Shown in pieces: positions 15,359 to 23,886 of a DNA stretch of 36,775 bases. The stretch comes from CAYRWR01 sp964537555. Lineage in GTDB: Bacteria; Spirochaetota; Brevinematia; Brevinematales; CAYRWR01. Position numbers and translations under genes: made by a program. The stretch is taken from NCBI GenBank assembly GCA_964537555.1, contig CAZIAD010000034.1:1-36775 (forward strand), written 5' to 3'. The notes under the pieces were generated by a model. It saw nothing but the letters and a program-made list of their open reading frames with translations. It was not told where the DNA came from and did not search any database. Within the stretch, counting starts at the first letter, position 1; every line of letters starts with the position of its first letter.

Positions 15359-16744
15359 CTATAGTCCGGCTATAGACACGCCCTTTCGTATCAGTATATA
15401 TTTAGGCCCCAGATAACCCATAGGGGCATCATAACTGCTGGCCGGGGAGTTCAGAGTGTCTGTTTCAGAGCTGAAGCTAAAATCGCTCAGGTTTTCAGGT
15501 ATGGAGCCGGATATGACTCCCCCTTTGATGAGGCTGAGCTTTCCTTCTATGTCGTAGTATTTAGCCAGCTTGATCTCACTGCTCCAGGTCAGGTTACGCT
15601 CATTGACCAGCAGGGAGGACAGCTTCACTATCTCATAGTAGGCCCCGGCCTGTTTCCTGAGTGCCGGGGCACTCACTGTGCCCGGGGTGACCCGCATATT
15701 TCCCATAATACCCCGGGGTTCCAGGCCCAGGTACTGGCCGTAGCGCTGACTGACCTGGCGGTTCCTGACCCGGTCATTTTCTATGACCAGGGCTTTCTGA
15801 GCGATCATTCCCTCAGAGGTGTATCCTCCCGACTGGGTGTAGCCGTCCACAAAAGGGTCCAGCTCGATAGAGAGGCGGTCACTGCCCTCCCCTTTTTTAT
15901 CCCTGTACACCAGGTCATCCATCTTCAGGTAGGGCAAATGGTGGTATTCATTAGCGGCATTGAGCTGGCTCACCAGGGCGGACAGCAGGGGCGCTATCAC
16001 TGACACATCAGCCAGGATAGTGGCGGACTGTGTAGTCTCGGGCTCCACGGTATGGCCCAGGCTCTCTACCTGCAGTACACAGTCCTGTATAAACCGGGCT
16101 ATGTCCATATCCTGATAGCGTACCGATTTCAGGTATTCATGTACTTCCTTATCATTGTTCTGTCCCCGTCGTTCCATGGCTATTTCAAAATAAATGTCCG
16201 ATTTTTCCTTGTAGGTGATGATGCCGGTGTGGGTCTGGCGCAGGATGTTTTCGTAGTTCACAAAACACTCTGCGGAGTTCACGCTAATAGCCCCGTACTT
16301 TTTCAATTCTGCTTCCACCGCCTGTTCTATGTCTGCTATGACGGCCAGGGGTGCTGACTTTATACGCTCATCATAAGTGATGACCGGGGGATAGCTATCC
16401 GTCTGCTTTTCCAGGAGCACCCACTTTTTATTCTTACTATTAAGGGCCAGAGTGAGGGTTTCGTGGATTGCATTATCTATATCGTTATAGGGATAAAGCG
16501 TGGAGGTGGCCATTCCCAGGCTTTCCGGATCATCCAGCTGACAGTAGACAGTGAGAGAATAAGAAGTCTCATCCACTTCCCGGTCCTGGTGGGACAGGAT
16601 TTTACAATGATCTTTTCCTTCATACAGTCTTTGGGTACTTTTTTTACGAGACTGAATGAGCTCCCATCCATAGAGTGGGTTCTCGCTCTGTATATATTTA
16701 TCCAGCGCGGTCTTTACCTTTACAAAAAAGTCTGTGTGTTGCAT
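15359..16744 (-). CDS. tldE: TldE/PmbA, non-catalytic partner of TldD
   Basis: A 461-residue protein of the TldD/PmbA family without an HExxxH motif, as expected for TldE (PmbA). Family landmarks include EGMIAQKALVIENDRVRNRQ, RYGQYLGLEPRGIMGNMRV and the C-terminal SSLLVNERNLTWSSEIKLA...IEGKLSLIKGGVISGSI. TldE caps the TldD active-site cavity in the heterodimer. The AAAAGGA site upstream of the ATG at 16744 fixes the start. It is the first gene of the operon with tldD. No obvious small modified-peptide precursor gene lies nearby. Confidence 0.88.
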   Translation of the reverse strand: MQHTDFFVKVKTALDKYIQSENPLYGWELIQSRKKSTQRLYEGKDHCKILSHQDREVDETSYSLTVYCQLDDPESLGMATSTLYPYNDIDNAIHETLTLALNSKNKKWVLLEKQTDSYPPVITYDERIKSAPLAVIADIEQAVEAELKKYGAISVNSAECFVNYENILRQTHTGIITYKEKSDIYFEIAMERRGQNNDKEVHEYLKSVRYQDMDIARFIQDCVLQVESLGHTVEPETTQSATILADVSVIAPLLSALVSQLNAANEYHHLPYLKMDDLVYRDKKGEGSDRLSIELDPFVDGYTQSGGYTSEGMIAQKALVIENDRVRNRQVSQRYGQYLGLEPRGIMGNMRVTPGTVSAPALRKQAGAYYEIVKLSSLLVNERNLTWSSEIKLAKYYDIEGKLSLIKGGVISGSIPENLSDFSFSSETDTLNSPASSYDAPMGYLGPKYILIRKGVSIAGL

Positions 16745-16865
16745 TCATATTTTCCTTTTCATCTAAATAGATAGCATAAATATACTCAATTTATCAGGAT
16801 AGTTCAAGCATTCCCGTAAAAATCACTTGCCCAATTACAGATATAAAAAAGCTTTGGGTGGGCAT

Positions 16866-16893
16866 TTGATGGATGCCTAAACCGTGCTATATT
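16866..16893 (+). promoter_or_regulatory. Candidate promoter for the 16951 gene
   Basis: TTGATG (16866-16871), a 16-base spacer and TATATT (16888-16893). A hairpin GGCAGG/CCTGCC (16901-16919) follows in the presumed leader, 30 bases before the ATG, and GGCAT/ATGCC (16861-16877) overlaps the -35. Confidence 0.5.
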
Positions 16894-16950
16894 AAATACA
16901 GGCAGGGCCAATACCTGCCCGTTTAATAAAAATATTGAGAGGTCGTTAAA

Positions 16951-17577
16951 ATGCTGAAGAACACTGTATTATTTTTATTGGTGGCAGTTGTCTGCGCCAG
17001 TGTCCCTGCTTATGCAAAAAAAGCTGTCAAAGCATCCAACAAAGTGATCGTAAAAAAGGAGGTCGTTCCATCCCCTGAATGGGTCTATCAGGATGAGGTA
17101 TCTGTGATTAAGGATAAGAATGGAAAGGCCTACCTCAATCTGAGGATTGAATCGACCCGGGATACGATGCAAATGGCTGAAATGGATGTTAAAGCCAATA
17201 AAGCTATATTGATTGCCGGGCTGATCAGTCAGTTTACCTCAGTCGAGATGCTGAGCATTGACTCCGGCCTGCAGGATGAACAGGGGGAGCTGAAGCCTTA
17301 CTATTCGCAGATTGTGACCACTATCTCCCGTAATGTGGATACCCACGGTCTGATGCCGGCCGGTTCCTACTGGGAGATATGGAAAGTCAAAGAGAACGGC
17401 CAGTATAAACAGGTCTACCGGGTAGTAAAGCTCTATACAATGCCGTATGAAGAGTTTCAGAAAAGATTGCTGCAGGAGATCACAAAAGAAGAACCGGGTA
17501 TCAATAAAGAGCTGAATATGAAAAGCCAGGATTTTCTGAAAAAGATGGAACGCCAGCTGGAAAAACTGGCTGAATAA
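16951..17577 (+). CDS. Exported LPP20-like protein
   Basis: A 208-residue protein with a signal peptide (MLKNTVLFLLVAVVCASVPAYA) and a ribosome site GAGAGGTCG. The mature part starts with a Lys/Val-rich linker, then a domain whose helices (MQMAEMDVKANKAILIAGLISQ) and strands (SYWEIWKVKENGQYKQVYRVV KLY, split here) resemble LPP20-type envelope proteins, in which a helix rich in Ala and Lys precedes a beta-sheet. The C-terminus is a charged helix. Family assignment is tentative. The next gene follows 32 bases later with no terminator, so co-transcription is possible. Confidence 0.6.
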   Translation: MLKNTVLFLLVAVVCASVPAYAKKAVKASNKVIVKKEVVPSPEWVYQDEVSVIKDKNGKAYLNLRIESTRDTMQMAEMDVKANKAILIAGLISQFTSVEMLSIDSGLQDEQGELKPYYSQIVTTISRNVDTHGLMPAGSYWEIWKVKENGQYKQVYRVVKLYTMPYEEFQKRLLQEITKEEPGINKELNMKSQDFLKKMERQLEKLAE

Positions 17578-17609
17578 GCAGTAAAAAATTGAGCAAAGGA
17601 TAAATTATC

Positions 17610-18197
17610 ATGCCTCAACCCCAGATCATCCTTCTTAACGGCGCTTCAAGCTCTGGTAAGACCACCCTGGCTAATGAGCTCAGGAACAGACTGCCCCAGC
17701 CTGCATTCTATTATAGCTCGGATCTTCTGGTGGAAGGAGGGATGCTGCCTGAAGTTGACAGAGAGCGTGATCACACTCCTCAGTCCTGGAAGGGTATACG
17801 GCCCCGCTTTTTTCATGCTTTCCATCATTCTATTGCCGGATTTGCCCAAGCCGGCATTCCCCTGCTGGTGGAGCATATTGTGGAGTACGCGGACTGGTTC
17901 CGGGAGCTGGTCCTGGTCCTTCAGCCCTTCAGCCTGTGCTACATCGGGGTACACTGTCCTCCTGAGGTGATCGAACAGCGGGAGGCAGAGCGGGGTGACA
18001 GGGCTATCGGGGAGGGGCGTTCCCACCTGGAAGATGGTATCCATACCTGGAGTTCCTATGACTTTTCAGTGGATACCCGGATGTGCTCTCCTGCTGAAAA
18101 TGCAGCCAGGATCATTGAATTTTTGGCAGGTTTTGACTATAAACAGTCTGTTTTTCAGCAAAAATATAAAGAATTCTATGAAAAGGATGATCTATGA
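17610..18197 (+). CDS. Chloramphenicol-phosphotransferase-like kinase
   Basis: A 195-residue cytoplasmic P-loop protein. Walker A is GASSSGKTT at 11-19, after the strand IILLN. YYSSDLL places Asp38 where Streptomyces chloramphenicol 3-O-phosphotransferase has its catalytic Asp37. IPLLVEHIVE, CYIGVHCPPEVIEQREAERGDRAIG (Arg-rich lid, cut in two when read: REAERGDRAIG) and YDFSVDTRMCSP match the CPT family order. Most chromosomal members are small-molecule kinases of unknown substrate, so resistance should not be assumed. It overlaps the next gene by ATGA, which indicates translational coupling to a lipoprotein. Composition is like the surrounding core genes. Confidence 0.8.
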   Translation: MPQPQIILLNGASSSGKTTLANELRNRLPQPAFYYSSDLLVEGGMLPEVDRERDHTPQSWKGIRPRFFHAFHHSIAGFAQAGIPLLVEHIVEYADWFRELVLVLQPFSLCYIGVHCPPEVIEQREAERGDRAIGEGRSHLEDGIHTWSSYDFSVDTRMCSPAENAARIIEFLAGFDYKQSVFQQKYKEFYEKDDL

Positions 18198-18511
18198 GAT
18201 ACATTATCAGCGCTTTTCTTTTTCTCACTTTCTCCTGTACAAGACTGGATATCAGCTCTGTGAGCCGGCAGTATCAGCAGCAGGGGGATAGTGCCAGCCT
18301 GCGCCGCCTGGCCCGATTAATACTTCCCGCTACATCCCGGGATAAAGTGCGTGAGCTCCTGGGGCCGCCTTCGCAATATCCCGGGGCATCGGATTCCCGG
18401 GACATATATATATCCACTTCCTCTCATCACACAGGTTATATACTGCTCAGCATCGATTATGATACCAATGGCCTGGTCCGGTCTACCGGCTTTGGCCAGG
18501 TGGATGAGTAG
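18194..18511 (+). CDS. Small BamE/SmpA-like lipoprotein
   Basis: A 105-residue protein whose ATG overlaps the stop of the kinase gene (ATGA). The signal MRYIISAFLFLTFSC predicts lipidation at Cys15. SRDKVRELLGPPSQY followed by a strand-turn-strand ending YILLSIDYDTNGLVRS is the BamE/OmlA fold pattern (helix ending L-G-x-P, then strands). BamE supports outer-membrane protein assembly in proteobacteria; many short relatives have other or unknown roles. Pairing with a cytoplasmic kinase is unusual. It is convergent with the phosphatase-like gene, 12 bases apart. Confidence 0.65.
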   Translation: MRYIISAFLFLTFSCTRLDISSVSRQYQQQGDSASLRRLARLILPATSRDKVRELLGPPSQYPGASDSRDIYISTSSHHTGYILLSIDYDTNGLVRSTGFGQVDE

Positions 18512-18523
18512 AGTAGTAGTCCT

Positions 18524-18991
18524 TTAAAGAACTTCACTGACCTGTTGTATACCCTGCATGCCAAAGGAACGGAAGTAGTCATACCATTTCTCTTCAGGTT
18601 CCTGTACCTCGCGCAACTGTCTATGAGAGACGGACTCATCTATGCCCATCTCCAGGACCTGGTACATGTGGACCAGATTGGAGGACTTGATATTTCCCCC
18701 GCAGTGGACAAAGACTTTCCTGTCTTTGAGGCCTTCCATGATTCGGGAAAATCCCAGATAATGTGAGCTCTCCAGTCGTGTACAGTCTACCGGGTAGTGT
18801 ATGTATTCCAGGCCGGCCCGGGCGCTGAGATCTGCTTCCTGGCGCAGGTAGTTGGGGGTCGATACCGGGGATAGATTGAGGATGGCGTCATAATCGGCCT
18901 CACGGATCAGGCCTATCCCTTCCGCTGCAGGCTGTGCCCCGGTCCCGATCCTGTCATTAAAGACGTAGTATTGGGGTATATGCTGTTCCAT
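18524..18991 (-). CDS. Dual-specificity-phosphatase-like protein with altered P-loop
   Basis: A 155-residue soluble protein of the small bacterial phosphatase fold (DUF442/DSP-like). TGAQPAAEGIGLIREADYD and AILNLSP are the N-terminal landmarks (usually G-Q-P...I-x-x-L). Next come EYIHYPVD and the loop KVFVHCGGNIKSSN, with Cys97. The common loop is C-x-x-N-x-R in this group; here Lys102 stands where Arg binds phosphate, so activity may be reduced, altered or absent. A perfect consensus promoter and a GAGGAG site precede it, suggesting strong expression. The substrate is unknown. Confidence 0.72.
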   Translation of the reverse strand: MEQHIPQYYVFNDRIGTGAQPAAEGIGLIREADYDAILNLSPVSTPNYLRQEADLSARAGLEYIHYPVDCTRLESSHYLGFSRIMEGLKDRKVFVHCGGNIKSSNLVHMYQVLEMGIDESVSHRQLREVQEPEEKWYDYFRSFGMQGIQQVSEVL

Positions 18992-19019
18992 GATATCTCC
19001 TCTATTTATATATCATAGT

Positions 19020-19048
19020 ATTATAATATGAAGATAGAAAAATGTCAA
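19020..19048 (-). promoter_or_regulatory. Perfect consensus sigma70 promoter of phosphatase-like gene
   Basis: Minus strand TTGACA (19043-19048), 17-base spacer, TATAAT (19020-19025): every base matches consensus. The start codon is ~28 bases from the -10 with GAGGAG between. This also shows that the main vegetative promoter in this organism is sigma70-like. Confidence 0.85.
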
Positions 19049-19121
19049 AATGACTGTTATCACGCCCGGGAAAAATACTATTGGAGCAGGCATGTTTCTG
19101 GAAATAATTGTTACCTAGATA

Positions 19122-19127
19122 TATAAT
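19122..19127 (+). promoter_or_regulatory. Candidate -10 element for the 19155 gene
   Basis: TATAAT 28 bases before the ATG. The -35 position (19099-19104, TGGAAA) matches four of six bases at a 17-base spacing. Confidence 0.45.
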
Positions 19128-19154
19128 CTGTCATATTTTTACGAGGAGTCTCTT

Positions 19155-19763
19155 ATGGAAGTGATGATGTATGTTTTTCCTTTTTTATTAGTGTTTTTTG
19201 CCCTGTTTTTCGGGTCTATCAGCTTTAGTGTCCTGGTAAAGAAAAAACCGGTGGTAATGGATTCCAAGTGGCTCAATCTGATCATCGCAGTGAGCCTGCT
19301 TCCTGCTATCATCATGAACCTGGCTCAGGTCCGCCCCGGAGATTCTTCCTCCTATTTCAACCTAATAGTGCCTGTGATGTTTATCCTGCTTATGGTCTTC
19401 TACTTCTTTATTATAAAAGGTTTTACTTTCTACGGGATCAAGGATGAAGACTTCCGTAAGTCTCTATTGAGTTCTCTGGATAAGCTGAACATCCGCTATT
19501 CAGAGATCATGAATAAGATCAAACTGGATGACCTGTCTACCGAGCTCAGCATCTCTTTCCAGGACTGGATGGGTACCGGAATGATACGTATCAAGAAAAA
19601 GGATATTGACACCCTTAAAAAGATCATCGCAGAAGTCAGGAAATACATTGCGGATAATGAACTGGAGCCCAAAAAGATCACCGCCATCTTCTACCTCATA
19701 TTCTCCCTGATATTCCTGGGTATAGGAGTATTCTTCCTGGTCTGGGCACTTCGGCATTTTTAA
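19155..19763 (+). CDS. Integral membrane protein of unknown function
   Basis: A 202-residue protein with four hydrophobic helices: ~5-27, ~42-58, ~68-88 and ~178-200. A soluble stretch of ~85 residues between helices three and four is rich in Lys, Asp and Ile (TFYGIKDEDFRKSLLSSLDK, then a helix-strand mix). The start ATG has GAGGAGTC upstream. I recognise no family. A terminator follows at 19798, so it is a single-gene unit. Confidence 0.65.
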   Translation: MEVMMYVFPFLLVFFALFFGSISFSVLVKKKPVVMDSKWLNLIIAVSLLPAIIMNLAQVRPGDSSSYFNLIVPVMFILLMVFYFFIIKGFTFYGIKDEDFRKSLLSSLDKLNIRYSEIMNKIKLDDLSTELSISFQDWMGTGMIRIKKKDIDTLKKIIAEVRKYIADNELEPKKITAIFYLIFSLIFLGIGVFFLVWALRHF

Positions 19764-19797
19764 ATAAAATTCTGTGTAGTAACACATTTTCCATCAG

Positions 19798-19828
19798 GGC
19801 GGAAGGGACGCACATCTCTTCCGCCTTT
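19798..19828 (+). terminator. Intrinsic terminator after the 19155 gene
   Basis: GGCGGAAG (19798-19805) pairs with CTTCCGCC (19818-19825), followed by TTT. It is 35 bases past the stop. Confidence 0.65.
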
Positions 19829-19968
19829 AAATAAAATGATTTCCCTGAACTTTGCTTAATTGCCAGGAATATTTCGGTACTTTGGTGATTTTCTCCCTTA
19901 TATTATAGTAGCATTTGCGAATTTTTCACTTTTCCGCTAAAATATGTCAGTGGGGATGGGAGGGGAAA

Positions 19969-22900
19969 ATGGAAGGCTTATTTGCATTAATCATCAGTAT
20001 CTTTGCCGTAGTATCATCTGTCTATCTGAGCTTTTTTCTGAGGAAGAAAGACAAACGCAATACCCAGCTCAATGTCTTGAAAAATTTCATCAATACTTCA
20101 GTCAACAGCATGAATCAGCTCTTTCATGAAAAGCAGAAAGAGTTTAAAGACAAGACCATCGGCCTGGATATCTCTCTTAAGAAACTGGATAAAGCCAGTG
20201 AGTTTATCAATAAAAAACTGGGTACTATCCAGGAGTTTATCCACCAGTCAGAGACCCTTAACCGGGACCTTGTGACGAATCTAAAAGATGCCCGTTCATT
20301 TGATAAGGAACTGATCAAAGTCAAAGATCAGATCAAAGAGATTCAGGATGTACATAATGATGTAGAGTCTCTGCGCAAGTCTATAGGTGATATTCATAAA
20401 GAGAGTGGGGTCATCCAGAAAGATATTGAACAGACTCGGGTCTGGGCTCAGGATAATATTGGAGAGTTTGTAAAGAAATCCGAGACCCGCATAAAAGATT
20501 TTGAAGGCAATGTGATCCAGGAAAAAGCAGAGGAACAGGCTGCTTTGGAAAAGAAGATCGCCCAGCAGATCGAGGATATGGAGTACCAGAGCGGCAAGAT
20601 GGAAGAGCTGCAGAGAGACATTGAGGAACAGATCGCGACTACCCAGAATCAGCAGTTGGAAAAAGCATCTATGCTTAAAAAGAGCCTGGCCGATAGCCTG
20701 GTTCAGTTTGAGGATCAGTGGAAGCATACCATAGAGCACTTCGATGAAATCAATAAGCAGATGAGTACTAATCTGGGCAAGATGGATAGCCAGATGAAAT
20801 CCGATGAATCGGATATAAAGGCCCGTTTCAAAGCGATCGAGAATGGCCTCATGGGCAAGCTAAGTGAGTTTGAAGTGGAGATGAACCGTATCCTCAAGGA
20901 CAAGTCAGGGCACTTCGATGAGGAGTTTATCCGTCTGCAGAAAAAGGTCGAGACCAAGGCCGACTCCATTGCCAATAATATCGAGTCCAGCCTCCAGGCC
21001 AAACAGAGCAGCCTTAGTACGGAGTTGGAGCAGAAGATTAAGTACATCGAGACTCAGACCCAGGGAATAGTCACTGATTTCGAAAGCCGTAAGACCAGTC
21101 TGCTCAACCGATTTGAAGAACTGAGCAGCGGCCTGGAAAAACAGTTCAATGGTGTGGAAAACGAATACCAGGGTAAGCTTAACGCCATGGAAAGCCGTTT
21201 CTCCAAGGTCACCAAAGAGATAGAAGTGGCGGAGTCCCGTATCGAAAAAGAAGCCAGCCAGCTCTTTAACCGGGCTAATGCCGAGATGAATAAAGTGGTA
21301 GAAGAGCTTAAAAAGACGGTGGAACAGAGCATCAAGGATAAGCTCGAGACTGTGGACGACCGCTGGAACGAGCAGCTTAAGAAAGTGGAGTCCAATGTCA
21401 ATGGCAACATCCGTACTTATAATGAAAAACTGAACCAGACCACAAGGTCTATCAATGATGTCAACCATAAGCTCACCGGTTTTGTCAAAGACCAGACCGA
21501 AAGATTTGCCAAGGAAGTCTCTGACCTGAAGAAGAATTACACCAATGAAGCCAATCGCTTTATGGAAGAGATATCTCATCGGGAAAAACAGCTCAATGAT
21601 AACCTTAAACACCTGCAGGAAGAGCTCTCCCTGGTATCCAAACGTATCACCGAGCAGGGTGATACTGCCAGTAAGGAAGTCATGGAACGTATCCGGGAAA
21701 AAGAGGAAGATCTCTATTCCAACATCGAGAAGTCATCCGGGCTTATCTCTGATCGCCTGGGCCAGATCGAGTCATCGGTGGCATCCTATGAAAATGAGAT
21801 CGCCAAGAAGCTGGGCTCTATGGGTAATGATGTGGACTCCAAGCTGGAACAGTATAAGAGTAATCTCAATGAACTCAGCTCTATGGCCATGCGCATCGAG
21901 TCTGATATTGAGAAGACCATTACAGGCCGTACCCGTGAGATCGATTCCTACCTGGAGGCCACCAAGCAGGCCTTTGTGGATGACTACAAGCGCCTCCTGG
22001 GTAATACCAAAGATGAGATGATAAGTATAAAAGATCAGCTCAAAGAACTGGAAAACCGTACCGGATCTCATAAACAGGCAGTGATGCAGGATGTTCGCGA
22101 GGCTCTGCAGGAATTCAAAGAAAACTCACTGGCAGACCTGAATGTAGTCAAAGAAGAGGTGGAGTCAGCTAAACTCCGTACCGGGGGTGCACTGGTCGAT
22201 ATTCAGGATAAGATCGATGCTATCCGGGAAAAATCCCTATCCACCGAGGACAGCGTAAAACAGGAGATGCAGGCACTGGAAGCATCTATAAAAGATATAC
22301 AGAGCAATGCAGATTCCAATATGAAAATAGTAAAGGAAAAATACGATGACATGGTCAGCCTCCTGGAAAGCCTGGAACAGCAGATCGATAATGCCAAACC
22401 GGGTATCGAACAGAGCCTCAAAGCCTACTTTGAAGAGCTGAAAAACGACTCCAAGAACCTGATGCGCCAGAAGCTGTCTGAAAATGAGGACCATGTCCAG
22501 GAATTCTTTACAGAGCAGAAGAATGTGTTCCGTAAAGAAGTGCTGACTTTTAAGGATTCCTTTATCCCGCCCCGGGAAGAGATCATGGAACGCATGAAAG
22601 ATGAAGAAAAAAAGTTTACCGACAGGCTCAATGAGTATATTCAGGCCTCTAAGTCAGAGTTCGGAGATCTCACTAATCGCATAGAAGAAGTGAAAGAGAT
22701 CCTGAAAAAGACGGAAAAACAGAGCCTGGATGAACTCAGGAAAAACGCTGCCCTCATAGAGACAGAGATCACAGGCAAACTGAACGGGATATCTAAGGAT
22801 TTTGATGCCTATATCACTAAAAGTGAAGAAGACTTTTATCATGAGCTGGAAGGGGCTAAAGCTGAGATGAAAGAACTCTTTAAAGACCTGAGAGAAAGCC

Positions 22901-23868
22901 GGTCTGAGACCAGAGAAGGTGCTCTCAAGGATATCAAGGATATTACTAAATACGGACGGGATATCGAGGCCCGTCTGGATCAGTTCCTCAAAAAGGCCAA
23001 TGCCCTGGAACGGGCTGAAAACCTGGCGGAACGCTCCGACAAGACCATGGAGACTATATCAGAATACCTCAGGGATCTGGAAGCCCGAAAGCGGGACCTG
23101 GAAGCTACCCTCAAGGGACTGGACAGCATACGGGGTGAAAGTAAAGCCGTGCATAGTATGCTGGGAGAGATCATTCAGAATAAACATGAAGCAGAACGCT
23201 TACATGAAGTACTCAATGATACTCTGGAAAAGGCAAGGGATACCCAGGCCCTCCTGGATGTAATACAGGAGCAGCAGTTAAAAGCGGAAGACACTAAAAA
23301 AGTACTGATGGATACCCTTCACATGTATGAGGATATCAAGCTTAAGATAGAAGAGCTGGACCAGAAAAAGAAAATGATCAACGGTATCCTGGAGTCTGTA
23401 GACGATGCGGGTACTAATCTGGCCAATATCGGAGACAATATGAACTCCCTGGAAGACCGTATCTCCATGATGAATAAGGAGACCCGGCGGGTGGATGATG
23501 AGATCAGAGCGGCCCGGGCTAATATCAACAAACTCTTTGAAGAACAGGATAAGGTATCCTCAGCGGTCAGTAAGATATCCGATATGGAGAGCCTGCTCTA
23601 TCATATAGAAGAAGAATCCAAGAAAGTGGAAAGGATGAGAGACTGGGTGGCAGCTATGCAGACTGAGCTGGAACGCATCCAGGATTCCCAGGAAGATATT
23701 TTACCCGGGGTCAAGAAACCCAGGGCTACCAAGAATACCGTGGATGAAGAGACCACCAAGAATGTGATCCGTCTCCGGGAACAGGGCTGGAATATTGCGG
23801 ATATTGCCAAGAGCCTCAAGATTTCCCGGGCTTATGTAGAACTCATTCTGGAAAGATACGAAAGCTAA
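19969..23868 (+). CDS. SpiroCoCo-family giant coiled-coil protein with C-terminal HTH
   Basis: A 1299-residue protein. The ATG at 19969 follows GGGAGGGG and places a membrane helix (LFALIISIFAVVSSVYLSFF) at residues 4-23; the longer frame from 19915 lacks a ribosome site. Almost everything from ~30 to ~1240 is predicted coiled coil, with Glu, Lys, Gln and Leu in heptads and few prolines. The last ~50 residues are a helix-turn-helix (NVIRLREQGWNIADIAKSLK then ISRAYVELILERYE). This is the layout of the spirochaete SpiroCoCo proteins, whose function is not established to my knowledge; with one membrane anchor it would span a long way in the cytoplasm. It is 18 bases upstream of serS and probably co-transcribed. 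Confidence 0.88.
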   Translation: MEGLFALIISIFAVVSSVYLSFFLRKKDKRNTQLNVLKNFINTSVNSMNQLFHEKQKEFKDKTIGLDISLKKLDKASEFINKKLGTIQEFIHQSETLNRDLVTNLKDARSFDKELIKVKDQIKEIQDVHNDVESLRKSIGDIHKESGVIQKDIEQTRVWAQDNIGEFVKKSETRIKDFEGNVIQEKAEEQAALEKKIAQQIEDMEYQSGKMEELQRDIEEQIATTQNQQLEKASMLKKSLADSLVQFEDQWKHTIEHFDEINKQMSTNLGKMDSQMKSDESDIKARFKAIENGLMGKLSEFEVEMNRILKDKSGHFDEEFIRLQKKVETKADSIANNIESSLQAKQSSLSTELEQKIKYIETQTQGIVTDFESRKTSLLNRFEELSSGLEKQFNGVENEYQGKLNAMESRFSKVTKEIEVAESRIEKEASQLFNRANAEMNKVVEELKKTVEQSIKDKLETVDDRWNEQLKKVESNVNGNIRTYNEKLNQTTRSINDVNHKLTGFVKDQTERFAKEVSDLKKNYTNEANRFMEEISHREKQLNDNLKHLQEELSLVSKRITEQGDTASKEVMERIREKEEDLYSNIEKSSGLISDRLGQIESSVASYENEIAKKLGSMGNDVDSKLEQYKSNLNELSSMAMRIESDIEKTITGRTREIDSYLEATKQAFVDDYKRLLGNTKDEMISIKDQLKELENRTGSHKQAVMQDVREALQEFKENSLADLNVVKEEVESAKLRTGGALVDIQDKIDAIREKSLSTEDSVKQEMQALEASIKDIQSNADSNMKIVKEKYDDMVSLLESLEQQIDNAKPGIEQSLKAYFEELKNDSKNLMRQKLSENEDHVQEFFTEQKNVFRKEVLTFKDSFIPPREEIMERMKDEEKKFTDRLNEYIQASKSEFGDLTNRIEEVKEILKKTEKQSLDELRKNAALIETEITGKLNGISKDFDAYITKSEEDFYHELEGAKAEMKELFKDLRESRSETREGALKDIKDITKYGRDIEARLDQFLKKANALERAENLAERSDKTMETISEYLRDLEARKRDLEATLKGLDSIRGESKAVHSMLGEIIQNKHEAERLHEVLNDTLEKARDTQALLDVIQEQQLKAEDTKKVLMDTLHMYEDIKLKIEELDQKKKMINGILESVDDAGTNLANIGDNMNSLEDRISMMNKETRRVDDEIRAARANINKLFEEQDKVSSAVSKISDMESLLYHIEEESKKVERMRDWVAAMQTELERIQDSQEDILPGVKKPRATKNTVDEETTKNVIRLREQGWNIADIAKSLKISRAYVELILERYES

Positions 23869-23886
23869 TTACACAGGAGCAAAAGG

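Noticed and set aside
13725..16744. TldD/TldE pair as part of a modified-peptide (microcin-like) cluster
   Set aside because: No short precursor peptide, modifying enzyme or exporter gene is found around it; the pair is common as a stand-alone operon.
17610..18197. Chloramphenicol resistance gene
   Set aside because: The fold matches CPT, but most chromosomal relatives have unknown substrates and nothing nearby suggests a resistance cassette.
20905..21612. Long minus-strand open frame (235 codons) opposite the coiled-coil gene
   Set aside because: It is one of many frames antisense to the 3.9-kb coiled-coil gene, rich in Phe/Leu as expected from complementing Glu/Lys codons, with no ribosome site.
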